Shown here one piece after another: positions 1 through 8,590 of a stretch of DNA of 11,775 nucleotides. A program made the position numbers and the translations under genes. Within the stretch, counting starts at the first letter, position 1, and every line of letters starts with the position of its first letter. The notes beneath the pieces are model-generated. The model saw only the letters and a list, made by a program, of their open reading frames with translations, searched no databases and was not told where the DNA came from. Source of the stretch: Deltaproteobacteria bacterium (lineage in GTDB: Bacteria > Desulfobacterota > Binatia > UBA9968); NCBI GenBank assembly GCA_023250495.1, contig JAHFAP010000084.1:1-11775 (forward strand), read 5' to 3'.

Positions 1-164
1 CGGTAATCCCTTGAAAGTCTCCTACAGCTGCCCCTCCAAGTTTACTCGAGGCAGCGCTGCATCAGTCGGTCAAAGAATTCCAGCTTAAGTCGATCTTCTT
101 CTGCGCGATTGTCAATGCTTATCGCTGCTTGATTTGCCTCGCAAAAGCGACCAGAATTTCCTCA
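1..164. other. upstream region, no feature recognised
   Basis: This stretch before tilS shows no recognisable gene end, tRNA or convincing promoter. One + frame is open from the left edge to a TAA near position 86, but its 28 residues resemble nothing I know. TTGAAA at 11-16 has no -10 box at a usable distance. A TTG at 129 lies in frame with tilS but has no Shine-Dalgarno sequence. Confidence 0.5.
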
Positions 165-1598
165 ATGAATCTGGTGGAAAAAGTACGAGGGTCCATTGAG
201 AAGTACGCCATGCTCTCGCGCGGCGATGGTGTCCTGGTGGCGGTCTCCGGCGGGCCGGATTCGGTCGCGTTGCTGCACGTCTTGTGGAAATTGAGAAGTG
301 AATTCGATCTTCGTCTCGAGGTGGCCCATCTCGAGCACGGCATTCGCGGCGAGGAGGCGCGGGAGGATGCGCGCTTTGTGGCTGAGATGGCCGATCAGTT
401 GGCTCTTCGCTTTCATCTCAAAGAGGTGGAGCTTCCGAGAATCAAGGCCGAGAGAGGGAAAGGAAATCTCGAAGCGCTCTCCAGAGAGGAGCGGTATCGT
501 TTTTTTGCCCAGGTAGCCAGCGAGCGAGCCATTCAGAGAATCGCCACAGCGCACACGCGCGATGATCAGGTCGAGACCGCTCTCATGTGGCTATTGCGCG
601 GAAGCGGAAGGAAGGGGCTGGGTGGGATGGCGCCAGTTTCAACTCTGGCGGCAACGAAAAAGGGCGTTGTGCTCATTCGTCCTTTGATCGAGAGCTCAAG
701 GGAAGAGATTGAAGACTATCTTGCGACCGAGAAGCTTCAGTACCGGGTGGATCGCACCAATCGCGATCCGGCTCTCCTGCGAAACTGGATCCGCCTTTAT
801 CTGCTGCCGCAACTCAGGGAGAGGATCGATCACCGCCTCGACGAAAGATTGGTTCGATTGGCCCGTCTGCTGCGTGAGGAGGAAAGCTTCTTGGAGGAGC
901 TTTCACGGAGCCTGTTTCCACAGGTCGCACCCCAGGGAGAGCTGCTGCGCGGGCCGCTGTTGGAACAGCCTAAGGCGATGCAGCGCAGGCTGGTTCGCCT
1001 CTGGCTCGAACAGACTCTGGGAAGCCTAAGGGGCTTGGAGTTCGATCACGTCGAAGCCATTCTAGGCCTGATCTCCGGCGGCCCGCCCCAGGGTCGCGTC
1101 GCGGTTCCGCGGGGGCGGGAAGTGGTCAGACAGTATGAAACGCTCCGCTTGCAAAAGAAGAGCCGGAAGAGCCGCACCGCGTGCTACAGCTACACGTTTC
1201 CTTTGGAAGGCGAGCTGGCGATTCCGGAAGCCGGCGTGAAGATCGAGAGCGCGCGATGCGCGATTCCCGTCAGCTTTCCTCCTTGCGGCAGCATGGAAGC
1301 CCTTCTCGATCTCGCTTCTCTTCCCGCGACGCTGACCGTGCGCAATTTTCGCTCCGGTGATCGCTTCCAGCCGCTGGGGATGCAAGGGCACAAAAAAGTC
1401 AAAGATCTGTTCATCGAGAAAAAAGTTCCCTTGGAAGTGCGCTCGACCCTGCCGCTGCTGTTGGCCGGAGACGAGATTCTCTGGGTTCCCGGGTATGGCC
1501 GGAGCGAGATCGCCAAGGTCGGGTCGGCGACTAGAGAGGTCGTAAGAGTGAAGGTTTCAGCGATCAGCCATCAGCAGTCAGCCGGAGAATTTAGCTGA
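165..1598 (+). CDS. tilS: tRNA(Ile)-lysidine synthase TilS
   Basis: TilS uses ATP and lysine to convert C34 of the CAU-anticodon tRNA-Ile into lysidine, so that the tRNA reads AUA and is charged with isoleucine; it is cytosolic and normally essential. The PP-loop ATP motif SGGPDS is at residues 28-33. It is followed by HLEHGIRGEE, a TAH-x-RDDQVET segment and an LLRGSGRKGLGGM stretch, all in family order. The C-terminal TilS domain covers about residues 390-465 (RNFRSGDRF, then KKVKDLFIEKKVP). I chose ATG 165 because the family begins about 25-30 residues before the PP-loop; TTG 129 would add 12 unconserved residues. No good Shine-Dalgarno sequence is visible. The length of 477 aa is normal. 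The last 13 or so residues and the TGA stop lie in a heptamer inverted array, so the family fold appears to end around the VVRVKV segment just before it. Confidence 0.93.
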   Translation: MNLVEKVRGSIEKYAMLSRGDGVLVAVSGGPDSVALLHVLWKLRSEFDLRLEVAHLEHGIRGEEAREDARFVAEMADQLALRFHLKEVELPRIKAERGKGNLEALSREERYRFFAQVASERAIQRIATAHTRDDQVETALMWLLRGSGRKGLGGMAPVSTLAATKKGVVLIRPLIESSREEIEDYLATEKLQYRVDRTNRDPALLRNWIRLYLLPQLRERIDHRLDERLVRLARLLREEESFLEELSRSLFPQVAPQGELLRGPLLEQPKAMQRRLVRLWLEQTLGSLRGLEFDHVEAILGLISGGPPQGRVAVPRGREVVRQYETLRLQKKSRKSRTACYSYTFPLEGELAIPEAGVKIESARCAIPVSFPPCGSMEALLDLASLPATLTVRNFRSGDRFQPLGMQGHKKVKDLFIEKKVPLEVRSTLPLLLAGDEILWVPGYGRSEIAKVGSATREVVRVKVSAISHQQSAGEFS

Positions 1599-1619
1599 AA
1601 GCTGAGAGCTGAAGGCTGA
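1557..1619. repeat. heptamer inverted array A (TCAGCNN x4 / GCTGANN x4)
   Basis: TCAGC occurs at 1557, 1564, 1571 and 1578, exactly 7 bases apart. After an 11-base spacer, its reverse complement GCTGA occurs at 1594, 1601, 1608 and 1615 with the same period. The two bases between cores vary and do not pair across the arms, so the predicted stem is four 5-bp helices split by 2x2 internal loops. The left arm encodes the TilS tail, and the first GCTGA supplies its TGA stop (1596-1598). No T-run follows directly, so this is not by itself a classical intrinsic terminator. Confidence 0.9.
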
Positions 1620-1629
1620 CGGTTATATA

Positions 1630-1658
1630 TTGAACTAACCCATTGCGTGTGTTAGACT
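1630..1658 (+). promoter_or_regulatory. candidate sigma-70-type promoter for ftsH
   Basis: TTGAAC (1630-1635) and TAGACT (1653-1658) are separated by 17 bases and each match four of six consensus positions. Transcription would start near 1665, just upstream of the ftsH ribosome binding site. The -10 box is part of the 3' arm of the candidate terminator. A short dyad, GGTTA (1621-1625) with TAACC (1636-1640), surrounds the -35 box and could be an operator. All of this is inferred from sequence alone. Confidence 0.33.
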
Positions 1659-1664
1659 TTTTTT
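1635..1664 (+). terminator. possible intrinsic terminator or attenuator before ftsH
   Basis: CTAAC (1635-1639) can pair with GTTAG (1651-1655). Inside, one mismatch is followed by a CA/TG pair of base pairs and a TTGCG loop. Two bases after the stem comes a run of seven T (1658-1664). The stem is short and AT-rich, so termination would be partial at best. It lies between tilS and the ftsH ribosome binding site and overlaps the proposed promoter. Confidence 0.4.
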
Positions 1665-1678
1665 GGTTTGTGGCTTCG

Positions 1679-1686
1679 AAGGAGGT
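1679..1686 (+). promoter_or_regulatory. strong ribosome binding site that decides the ftsH start
   Basis: AAGGAGGT is a near-perfect Shine-Dalgarno sequence. It lies about 6 bases before TTG 1692 but 15 bases before ATG 1701, which favours the TTG as the start. It would also lie inside the gene if TTG 1668 were used. Confidence 0.8.
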
Positions 1687-1691
1687 CTGGG

Positions 1692-3533
<1,842 letters not shown>

Positions 3534-3535
3534 AT

Positions 3536-3553
3536 CGATCCTTTGAAGGATCG
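3536..3553. other. short perfect hairpin after the ftsH stop
   Basis: CGATCCT and AGGATCG form a 7-bp perfect stem with a TTGA loop, starting 2 bases after the ftsH TGA. No T-run follows. It may protect the ftsH mRNA 3' end or weaken read-through into folP; a role as a terminator is unsupported. Confidence 0.4.
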
Positions 3554-3602
3554 CCAGCTCTCCGAAATCCCATCCCTCAACTCAAGCGTCGGTTGTAGCT
3601 TT

Positions 3603-3623
3603 AAGGCAGAAGGCAATGGGCAA
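3603..3623. repeat. short degenerate heptamer array B (AAGGCAR)
   Basis: GGCA recurs at 3605, 3612 and 3619, exactly 7 bases apart, in units AAGGCAG, AAGGCAA and TGGGCAA. Unlike the other heptamer arrays it has no visible reverse-complement arm. The upstream-most ATG of folP (3616) lies inside it. Confidence 0.55.
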
Positions 3624-4554
3624 TAGTCCTATGGATGGCCCCCCGGAATCTCGCACCAACCGATCTGATGCATCTCGCAGCGCTCCCGCGTTGGTGCTCG
3701 CGACTCGCCACGGGATGATCGACATGAGCCGGCGGACCGTCGTCATGGGAATCGTCAATGTAACGCCAGACTCTTTTTCCGACGGGGGAAGGTACTTGGA
3801 TCCGGCCCGCGCCGTCGCCCATGGAGAGGAGATGGCGCGCGAAGGAGCCGACATCATTGATATCGGCGGAGAGTCCACGAGACCGGGGGCGCGGCCGGTC
3901 TCGGCTGAGGAGGAGATGGAGCGTGTGCTTCCGGTGATCCATAGACTTCGCGGGAAAGTCTCGATACCGATTTCCATCGATACCATGAAAGCGGCGGTCG
4001 CCCGCGCCGCGCTCGACGAAGGGGCGGATCTGGTCAACGACATCAGCGCGCTGCGCTTCGACCCGGCGATGGCCCCTCTGGTTGCCGCGGAAAAGGTGCC
4101 GGTGGCGCTCATGCACATGCAGGGGACGCCTCAGACCATGCAGCAGGATCCCTTTTATGAAGATGTGGTCGAAGAGGTCAAGGCGTTTCTGCAGAGCCGC
4201 ATCCAGTTTGCGCTCGAGGCCGGCGTGGATCGTGAGCGAATCATCGTCGATCCGGGAATCGGCTTCGGCAAAAATGTGGACCACAACCTGGCGCTGCTGC
4301 GTGGTCTCAGCGCGCTCACCGCTTTGGGCCGGCCCGTCCTGGTGGGAACGTCGCGCAAGACCTTTATCGGCAAGCTGCTCGAATCCGGTCCTGAGGAGCG
4401 GCTGGAAGGGAGCCTGGCTGCGGCGGTGGCCGCGGTGCTGGCCGGCGCGAACGTCATTCGGGTCCACGACGTGAAGGAGGCCGCTCGCGCCGTACGGATC
4501 GCCGACGCGCTCCGCTTCGGCGCGCCTGAGCCGATGGGAGCGAGACGTGCTTGA
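3616..4554 (+). CDS. folP: dihydropteroate synthase FolP
   Basis: FolP condenses 6-hydroxymethyl-7,8-dihydropterin pyrophosphate with p-aminobenzoate to give dihydropteroate in folate synthesis, in the cytosol; it is the sulfonamide target. It is a TIM barrel and the family motifs are all present: MGIVNVTPDSFSDGG (44-58), GADIIDIGGESTRPGA (77-92), SIDTMKA, LVNDISA, HMQGTPQTMQ, DPGIGFGKN and TSRKTFIG. The start is uncertain. ATG 3616 gives 312 aa but lies inside a heptamer repeat with only a poor, 2-base-spaced AGAAGG before it, and the first 25 residues look unlike the family. In-frame alternatives are TTG 3691, GTG 3694 and ATG 3715; a start near 3691 would give the usual N-terminal length. 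The 3' end overlaps cdaA by 8 bases, which suggests translational coupling. Confidence 0.92.
   Translation: MGNSPMDGPPESRTNRSDASRSAPALVLATRHGMIDMSRRTVVMGIVNVTPDSFSDGGRYLDPARAVAHGEEMAREGADIIDIGGESTRPGARPVSAEEEMERVLPVIHRLRGKVSIPISIDTMKAAVARAALDEGADLVNDISALRFDPAMAPLVAAEKVPVALMHMQGTPQTMQQDPFYEDVVEEVKAFLQSRIQFALEAGVDRERIIVDPGIGFGKNVDHNLALLRGLSALTALGRPVLVGTSRKTFIGKLLESGPEERLEGSLAAAVAAVLAGANVIRVHDVKEAARAVRIADALRFGAPEPMGARRA
4536..4540 (+). promoter_or_regulatory. ribosome binding site for the cdaA GTG start
   Basis: GGGAG lies 6 bases before GTG 4547, within the end of folP. It supports a GTG start for cdaA and coupled translation of the two genes. Confidence 0.65.
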
Positions 4555-5299
4555 GATCTTCAGCCAGCTCCGCTGGCAGGATGTGGTGGACATCGGCATC
4601 ATCGCCTTCGTCATCTACCGCCTGATCCACATGATCCGGGGAACGCGCGCCATGCAGATGATCATCGGGCTCGTGGTGGTCCTGCTGGCTTACGTCGCGT
4701 CGCAGATGCTGGGTCTTTTCACTCTCAACTGGGTGCTGGATAATTTTTTGGGCTCGATCATCCTGGTCGTCATCGTGATCTTTCAGAGCGATATCCGTCG
4801 CGCCCTCACCCAGGTTGGCACCACGCCGCTGTTCAGCGGGCCGGACCGGATCGAGCGCGGCCAGGCATTGGAAGAGATCACCAAGGCCGTGGTTTCTCTC
4901 GCCAGCAAAAGGGTTGGGGCGCTGATCGTGCTCGAGAGAGAAGTCGGCTTGAACGAGTACATCGAGGTTGGGACTGCGCTCGACGCGCGCGTGAGCCGGG
5001 AGCTTGTGGAGAGCGTCTTTCTGCCCCACTCGCCGATCCACGACGGCGCCCTGGTGATACAGAAAGGGAGGGTGGCTGCGGCGAGATGTTTTCTGCCGCT
5101 CAGCGTGGATTCGGGGCTGAGCAAAGAACTCGGCACGCGCCACCGGGCGGCCGTCGGTCTGACTGAAGAGACCGACGCGGCCGCGATTGTCGTGTCGGAG
5201 GAGCAGGGGAAGATCTCTCTGGTGGTGGGCAGCAAGGTGACGCAGGATCTCGACGGCCCGCAACTGCGCGGCGCGCTGCAGCAACTCTTCGGCACATGA
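4547..5299 (+). CDS. cdaA: diadenylate cyclase CdaA (c-di-AMP synthase)
   Basis: CdaA makes cyclic di-AMP from two ATP at the inner face of the membrane. Three N-terminal membrane segments lie at about residues 11-29, 37-57 and 61-80. The DAC (DisA_N) catalytic domain follows, with the diagnostic DGA at 166-168 and RHR at 198-200, both intact, so the enzyme should be active. The length of 250 aa fits the family. The GTG start is supported by GGGAG 6 bases upstream. It overlaps folP by 8 bases and cdaR by 4. The cdaA-cdaR-glmM order is the conserved c-di-AMP module of Firmicutes, also found in deltaproteobacterial-type genomes; in Gram-positives CdaR and GlmM bind CdaA and modulate it. Such regulation here is inferred from context only. 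Confidence 0.94.
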   Translation: MLEIFSQLRWQDVVDIGIIAFVIYRLIHMIRGTRAMQMIIGLVVVLLAYVASQMLGLFTLNWVLDNFLGSIILVVIVIFQSDIRRALTQVGTTPLFSGPDRIERGQALEEITKAVVSLASKRVGALIVLEREVGLNEYIEVGTALDARVSRELVESVFLPHSPIHDGALVIQKGRVAAARCFLPLSVDSGLSKELGTRHRAAVGLTEETDAAAIVVSEEQGKISLVVGSKVTQDLDGPQLRGALQQLFGT

Positions 5300-6234
5300 A
5301 GCGCGCTTGGGAAAAATTGATCTCTTGGGCGAGCAGCGATATGGGTCTCAAGCTCTTCTCGCTCCTCTTCGCCCTGGGGCTTTGGCTGTTTGTCAACGCG
5401 GGGCAGAAGGCGGCGGAGAAGTCCCTTGAGGTGCCGGTGGAGTTCCGCAATATCCCGTCGGATCTCATGGTGGCGAATTCGGGCCTGGGCCAGATCGAGC
5501 TGCGCGTGATGGGACCTCCCGCTCTCCTTTCCACCCTGGACCCGGATTATCTCAAAGTCGTGTTGGATCTGGACGGGGCGCGCGCGGGGACATCGACTTT
5601 TAGATTGAGCGCGGATTTTTTCAATCCGCCGCGCGGGGTGAGGATCACGCGGATCAGCCCGTCGGTGATCAATCTCAAGATCGAGACGGTAGCGGTGCGG
5701 CCCCTGCCCGTCACCGTGCGTCTCGGCGCGAAGCCTCCTTTCGGCTATAAGGTCGCCCGCGTGGATGTGAGTCCAGACACGGTCAAAGTTCGCGGCCCCG
5801 CGAACGAGGTGAATCGGATGACTTCGGTGGAGACCGTGCCGGTCGAGCTCGAGGGGGCCAAGGGGCAAGTCACACGCGAGGTTCGCCTCAGCTCCGCGGA
5901 CCAAACCCTGTCGTTTTCTCCCGACCGAGTTACCGTGTCGGTGGTGCTGGAAGAAGAGTTGATGACCAGAGAGTTTAGCCGCGTCGATGTGAAGGCCAAA
6001 GACTTTGCCGGAAAGTACAGCGTGAGCCCGCGCCAGGCGCAGCTCCGGCTGTCAGGTCCCAAGCGGATTGTCAACCAGCTCCAGTTGGGGCCGGAGCAGG
6101 TCTATCTCAACCTGAAAGGATTGAGTCCGGGCAGCCACGCGCTGCCCCTGAGCTTCAATCTGCCGCGGGAGGTCAAGGTGTTGGAGCAGAAGCCGGAGCG
6201 CTTCAAGGTCATCATTTCGAACCCCGAGGCGTGA
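5296..6234 (+). CDS. cdaR: YbbR-domain protein CdaR, putative regulator of CdaA
   Basis: This is a membrane-anchored YbbR-domain protein. A single N-terminal membrane segment at about residues 17-34 leaves the rest outside the cytoplasm. The body contains roughly three beta-rich YbbR repeats, at about 38-122, 125-212 and 215-303. They carry recurring patterns such as PVEFRNIPSDL, LPVTVRLG-x-PPFGYKV with VRGPANEV, and LRLSGPKRIVN. In Firmicutes CdaR contacts CdaA through its membrane part and tunes c-di-AMP output, possibly reading a cell-wall signal. No catalytic residues are expected. The ATG overlaps the cdaA stop (ATGA), which suggests coupling and matched production. The length of 312 aa is short compared with four-repeat homologues but ordinary for this type. 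The family assignment is firm; the regulatory direction is not visible from sequence. Confidence 0.88.
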   Translation: MKRAWEKLISWASSDMGLKLFSLLFALGLWLFVNAGQKAAEKSLEVPVEFRNIPSDLMVANSGLGQIELRVMGPPALLSTLDPDYLKVVLDLDGARAGTSTFRLSADFFNPPRGVRITRISPSVINLKIETVAVRPLPVTVRLGAKPPFGYKVARVDVSPDTVKVRGPANEVNRMTSVETVPVELEGAKGQVTREVRLSSADQTLSFSPDRVTVSVVLEEELMTREFSRVDVKAKDFAGKYSVSPRQAQLRLSGPKRIVNQLQLGPEQVYLNLKGLSPGSHALPLSFNLPREVKVLEQKPERFKVIISNPEA

Positions 6235-6243
6235 CATATAGAT

Positions 6244-6250
6244 AAAGGAG
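6244..6250 (+). promoter_or_regulatory. ribosome binding site for glmM
   Basis: AAAGGAG ends 9 bases before ATG 6260, in the 25-base gap after cdaR. It supports the longer N-terminus of GlmM. Confidence 0.65.
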
Positions 6251-6259
6251 CGAGAAGGA

Positions 6260-7711
6260 ATGTCTTCAGAAAAAATCAAGAAGATCAGGCACAAGCGACA
6301 ACTGTTTGGCACCGATGGAGTGCGGGGCGTGGCGAACCTGGAGCCGATGACCTCAGAGATGGCCTTGAAGCTGGGCCGGGCCCTGGCCTGGGTTCTGCAC
6401 GATCCCGCTCCTCATTCTGTGGGCGCGCCGGCCGGGAGCAGGTCGCTTTCGCCGGCCAAGCTGCGTGGCGGCCATGGGCAGCACCGCTACAAGATCCTCA
6501 TCGGCAAGGACACGCGTCTTTCAGGCTACATGCTGGAGACGGCGTTAGCTTCGGGAATCTGCTCGATGGGCGCCGACGTGCTGCTCGTCGGGCCGCTGCC
6601 GACGCCGGGCGTGGCGTTCCTGACGCGCAGCATGAGGGCCGACGCAGGCGTGGTGATCTCGGCGTCTCACAACGCCTTCCAGGACAACGGCATAAAGTTC
6701 TTCTCCTACGAGGGATTCAAACTCCCGGACGAGACCGAGGCGCGGATGGAGGAGATGATTTTTAGCGGAGAGACCGAGCGGCACAGGCCCACGGCCGAGG
6801 AGATCGGCAAGGCCTTTCGCATCTCCGATGCCGTCGGAAGGTACATCGTCTTTCTCAAGAATTGCTTTCCCCGTCATCTCACGTTGGAGGGAATGAAGAT
6901 CGTGGTCGACTGCGCCCACGGCGCGGCCTACCGGGTGGCGCCCGAGGTGTTAAGCGAATTGGGGGCCGAGGTGATTCCCATCGGCGTCCATCCGGACGGG
7001 GAGAACATCAATCGGGGTTGCGGCTCGCTCTATCCTGAGACGGCGTGCCAGGCATTGCTGGAGCATGGGGCGGACTTGGCATTGTCCATGGATGGCGACG
7101 GGGATCGCGCGATCTTCGTCGATGAGCGGGGCGAGGTGGTGGACGGGGATCATGTCCTCGCCATATGCGCGAAGGAGATGCGCGAGAAGGGAACTCTGAA
7201 CGGTGGAACGGTCGTGGCAACGGTGATGAGCAACCTGGGATTGGAGCTGGCCCTGGAGGGAATGGGGCTGAAGCTCGCGCGCACTGAAGTGGGAGACCGC
7301 TACGTAGTCGAAGAGATGCTGCGCGGCGGGTTCAACCTGGGCGGCGAGCAGTCCGGCCATCTCCTCTTTCTCGATCACAATACGACCGGCGACGGCTGCC
7401 TAACTGCTCTCCAGCTTCTGGCCGTCATGGTCGAAACAGGACGGCGACTTGGGGAATTGAAAAAAGTGATGACGCGGCTTCCTCAGGTGCTGCTCAACGT
7501 TGGGGTCAAAGAGAAAAAGGATATGTCGAGCCTGCCGCGGTTGCGCGCCAAGATCGCGGCCGTGGAAAAAGAACTCGGCGCGCGCGGCAGGATATTGGTG
7601 CGCTACTCCGGGACCGAGCCGCTGGCGCGGATCATGCTGGAAGGGGAAAACGAAGAGCGGATCCGCCGGATGGCGGAGGAGATCCGTAGGGAGCTGGGAA
7701 GCAAGGAGTAA
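6260..7711 (+). CDS. glmM: phosphoglucosamine mutase GlmM
   Basis: GlmM interconverts glucosamine-6-phosphate and glucosamine-1-phosphate, on the route to UDP-GlcNAc for peptidoglycan and lipopolysaccharide. It is a four-domain alpha-D-phosphohexomutase. Visible are FGTDGVRG (16-23), the phosphoserine loop SASHN (134-138, catalytic Ser136), the metal loop DGDGDR (278-283), the sugar loop GGEQSGH (361-367) and the phosphate-binding RYSGTEP (448-454). At 483 aa it is about 30 longer than usual. Part of the excess is a basic N-terminal extension of about 10 residues; the rest is an insertion of roughly 25 residues at about 47-75, before ILIGKDTR. All catalytic elements are intact, so it should be active. 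Its place directly after cdaA-cdaR suggests coordination of wall-precursor supply with c-di-AMP signalling. Confidence 0.95.
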   Translation: MSSEKIKKIRHKRQLFGTDGVRGVANLEPMTSEMALKLGRALAWVLHDPAPHSVGAPAGSRSLSPAKLRGGHGQHRYKILIGKDTRLSGYMLETALASGICSMGADVLLVGPLPTPGVAFLTRSMRADAGVVISASHNAFQDNGIKFFSYEGFKLPDETEARMEEMIFSGETERHRPTAEEIGKAFRISDAVGRYIVFLKNCFPRHLTLEGMKIVVDCAHGAAYRVAPEVLSELGAEVIPIGVHPDGENINRGCGSLYPETACQALLEHGADLALSMDGDGDRAIFVDERGEVVDGDHVLAICAKEMREKGTLNGGTVVATVMSNLGLELALEGMGLKLARTEVGDRYVVEEMLRGGFNLGGEQSGHLLFLDHNTTGDGCLTALQLLAVMVETGRRLGELKKVMTRLPQVLLNVGVKEKKDMSSLPRLRAKIAAVEKELGARGRILVRYSGTEPLARIMLEGENEERIRRMAEEIRRELGSKE

Positions 7712-7720
7712 ATTGCGGGA

Positions 7721-7763
7721 GTTCAAACCGTTCAAATGGTTTAAGCCGTTCAATGTCTTGAAC
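7721..7763. repeat. nonamer array C (GTTCAANNN x4 plus TTGAAC)
   Basis: Four 9-base units start at 7721, 7730, 7739 (GTTTAA variant) and 7748, followed by one reverse-complement core TTGAAC at 7758-7763. The last forward core and this core form a 6-bp stem with a TGTC loop. The array starts 9 bases after the glmM stop and fills most of the 84-base glmM-pdxJ gap. It uses the same unit as array D on the other side of pdxJ. Confidence 0.88.
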
Positions 7764-7795
7764 AAATTAATTACGAAACTGGCGTGTGCTTAGCC

Positions 7796-8518
7796 ATGTT
7801 ACGTCTAGGTGTCAATATCGATCATGTGGCCACGGTCAGGCAAGCGAGAAGAATCGATGTTCCCGATCCGGTGGAAGCCGCGCTGCTGGCGGAGAAGGGC
7901 GGGGCGGATGGCATCACGGTCCACTTGCGCGAGGATCGGCGCCATATTCAGCAGCGCGACGTCGAACGGCTGCGCGCGAAGGTGAAGAGCAAGCTCAATC
8001 TGGAGATGGCGGTGACGCCGGAGATGGCGCGTCTCGCGGAGCAGCTTCGGCCGGATGACGCCTGTTTTGTTCCTGAGCAGCGCGACGAGCTGACCACTGA
8101 AGGCGGTCTGGATGTGCGCTCCCAAAGCGCCAGGGTCCGTGACGCGGTCGAGCGTCTCCAGGCGCGCGGGATAAGAGTCAGCCTGTTCATCGATCCTGAC
8201 GACAGTCAAATTGAGGCGAGCCGAGAAACCGGCGCCCACGGCGTGGAGATCCACACCGGCCGCTACGCCAATGCGCTTGGAGACAAGTCGAGAGATCTCG
8301 GCGAGGTTGCCGCCGCTGTCGCGTTCGCGCGCCGCCTGGGGCTGGAGGTTCACGGTGGTCACGGGCTGAACTACGACAACGTGCTTCCCATCGCCCGCAT
8401 TCCTGAGATCGTGGAGCTCAACATCGGCCACAGCATCGTGGCGCGGGCGATCATGGTCGGCATGGAACAGGCGGTCAGGGAGATGAAGGAGCTGCTGAGA
8501 AAGGCGAGGGAAGCATGA
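7796..8518 (+). CDS. pdxJ: pyridoxine 5'-phosphate synthase PdxJ
   Basis: PdxJ closes the pyridine ring of vitamin B6 by condensing 1-deoxy-D-xylulose-5-phosphate with 3-amino-2-oxopropyl phosphate, giving pyridoxine 5'-phosphate. It is a cytosolic TIM-barrel enzyme of the DXP-dependent route. Family signatures are NIDHVATVRQAR (7-18), GADGITVHLREDRRHI (36-51, with His43, Arg45 and Arg48), the catalytic Glu70 in NLEMAVTPEM, VEIHTGRYA, and HGGHGLNYDNV with the C-terminal catalytic His. I chose ATG 7796 because it gives the usual N-terminus and 240 aa; GTG 7784 would add four residues. Neither start has a clear Shine-Dalgarno sequence. The gene is bracketed by GTTCAANNN arrays, and acpS, often found next to pdxJ, is not here. 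Confidence 0.95.
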   Translation: MLRLGVNIDHVATVRQARRIDVPDPVEAALLAEKGGADGITVHLREDRRHIQQRDVERLRAKVKSKLNLEMAVTPEMARLAEQLRPDDACFVPEQRDELTTEGGLDVRSQSARVRDAVERLQARGIRVSLFIDPDDSQIEASRETGAHGVEIHTGRYANALGDKSRDLGEVAAAVAFARRLGLEVHGGHGLNYDNVLPIARIPEIVELNIGHSIVARAIMVGMEQAVREMKELLRKAREA

Positions 8519-8523
8519 AAAGC

Positions 8524-8568
8524 GTTCAAAACGTTCAAACGGTTCAAATCGTTCAACGGTTTGAACGG
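8524..8568. repeat. nonamer array D1 (GTTCAANNN x4 plus TTTGAACGG)
   Basis: Forward units start at 8524, 8533, 8542 and 8551, followed directly by the inverted unit at 8560-8568. The array begins 5 bases after the pdxJ stop. CGTTCAAA (8532-8539) can pair with TTTGAACG (8560-8567). A unique 22-base segment (8569-8590), ending in the Shine-Dalgarno-like GGGAGGA, separates it from D2. Confidence 0.9.
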
Positions 8569-8590
8569 CGGGAACGACATAGCGGGAGGA

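Noticed and set aside
2..88. Possible 3' end of an upstream gene in frame 2
   Set aside because: Only 28 codons to the TAA, no recognisable motif, and short enough to be open by chance.
1..164. sigma-70 promoter for tilS
   Set aside because: TTGAAA at 11-16 and TTGTCA at 109-114 have no acceptable -10 box 16-18 bases downstream.
1557..1619. Array A as a Rho-independent terminator
   Set aside because: No T-run follows the array directly, and the stem is broken every 5 bp by unpaired dinucleotides; the T7 run further on has its own small hairpin.
4783..5904. Long - strand open frame of 373 codons across cdaA and cdaR
   Set aside because: It spans the overlap of two well supported + strand genes and has the low-complexity His/Arg/Pro composition of a shadow frame.
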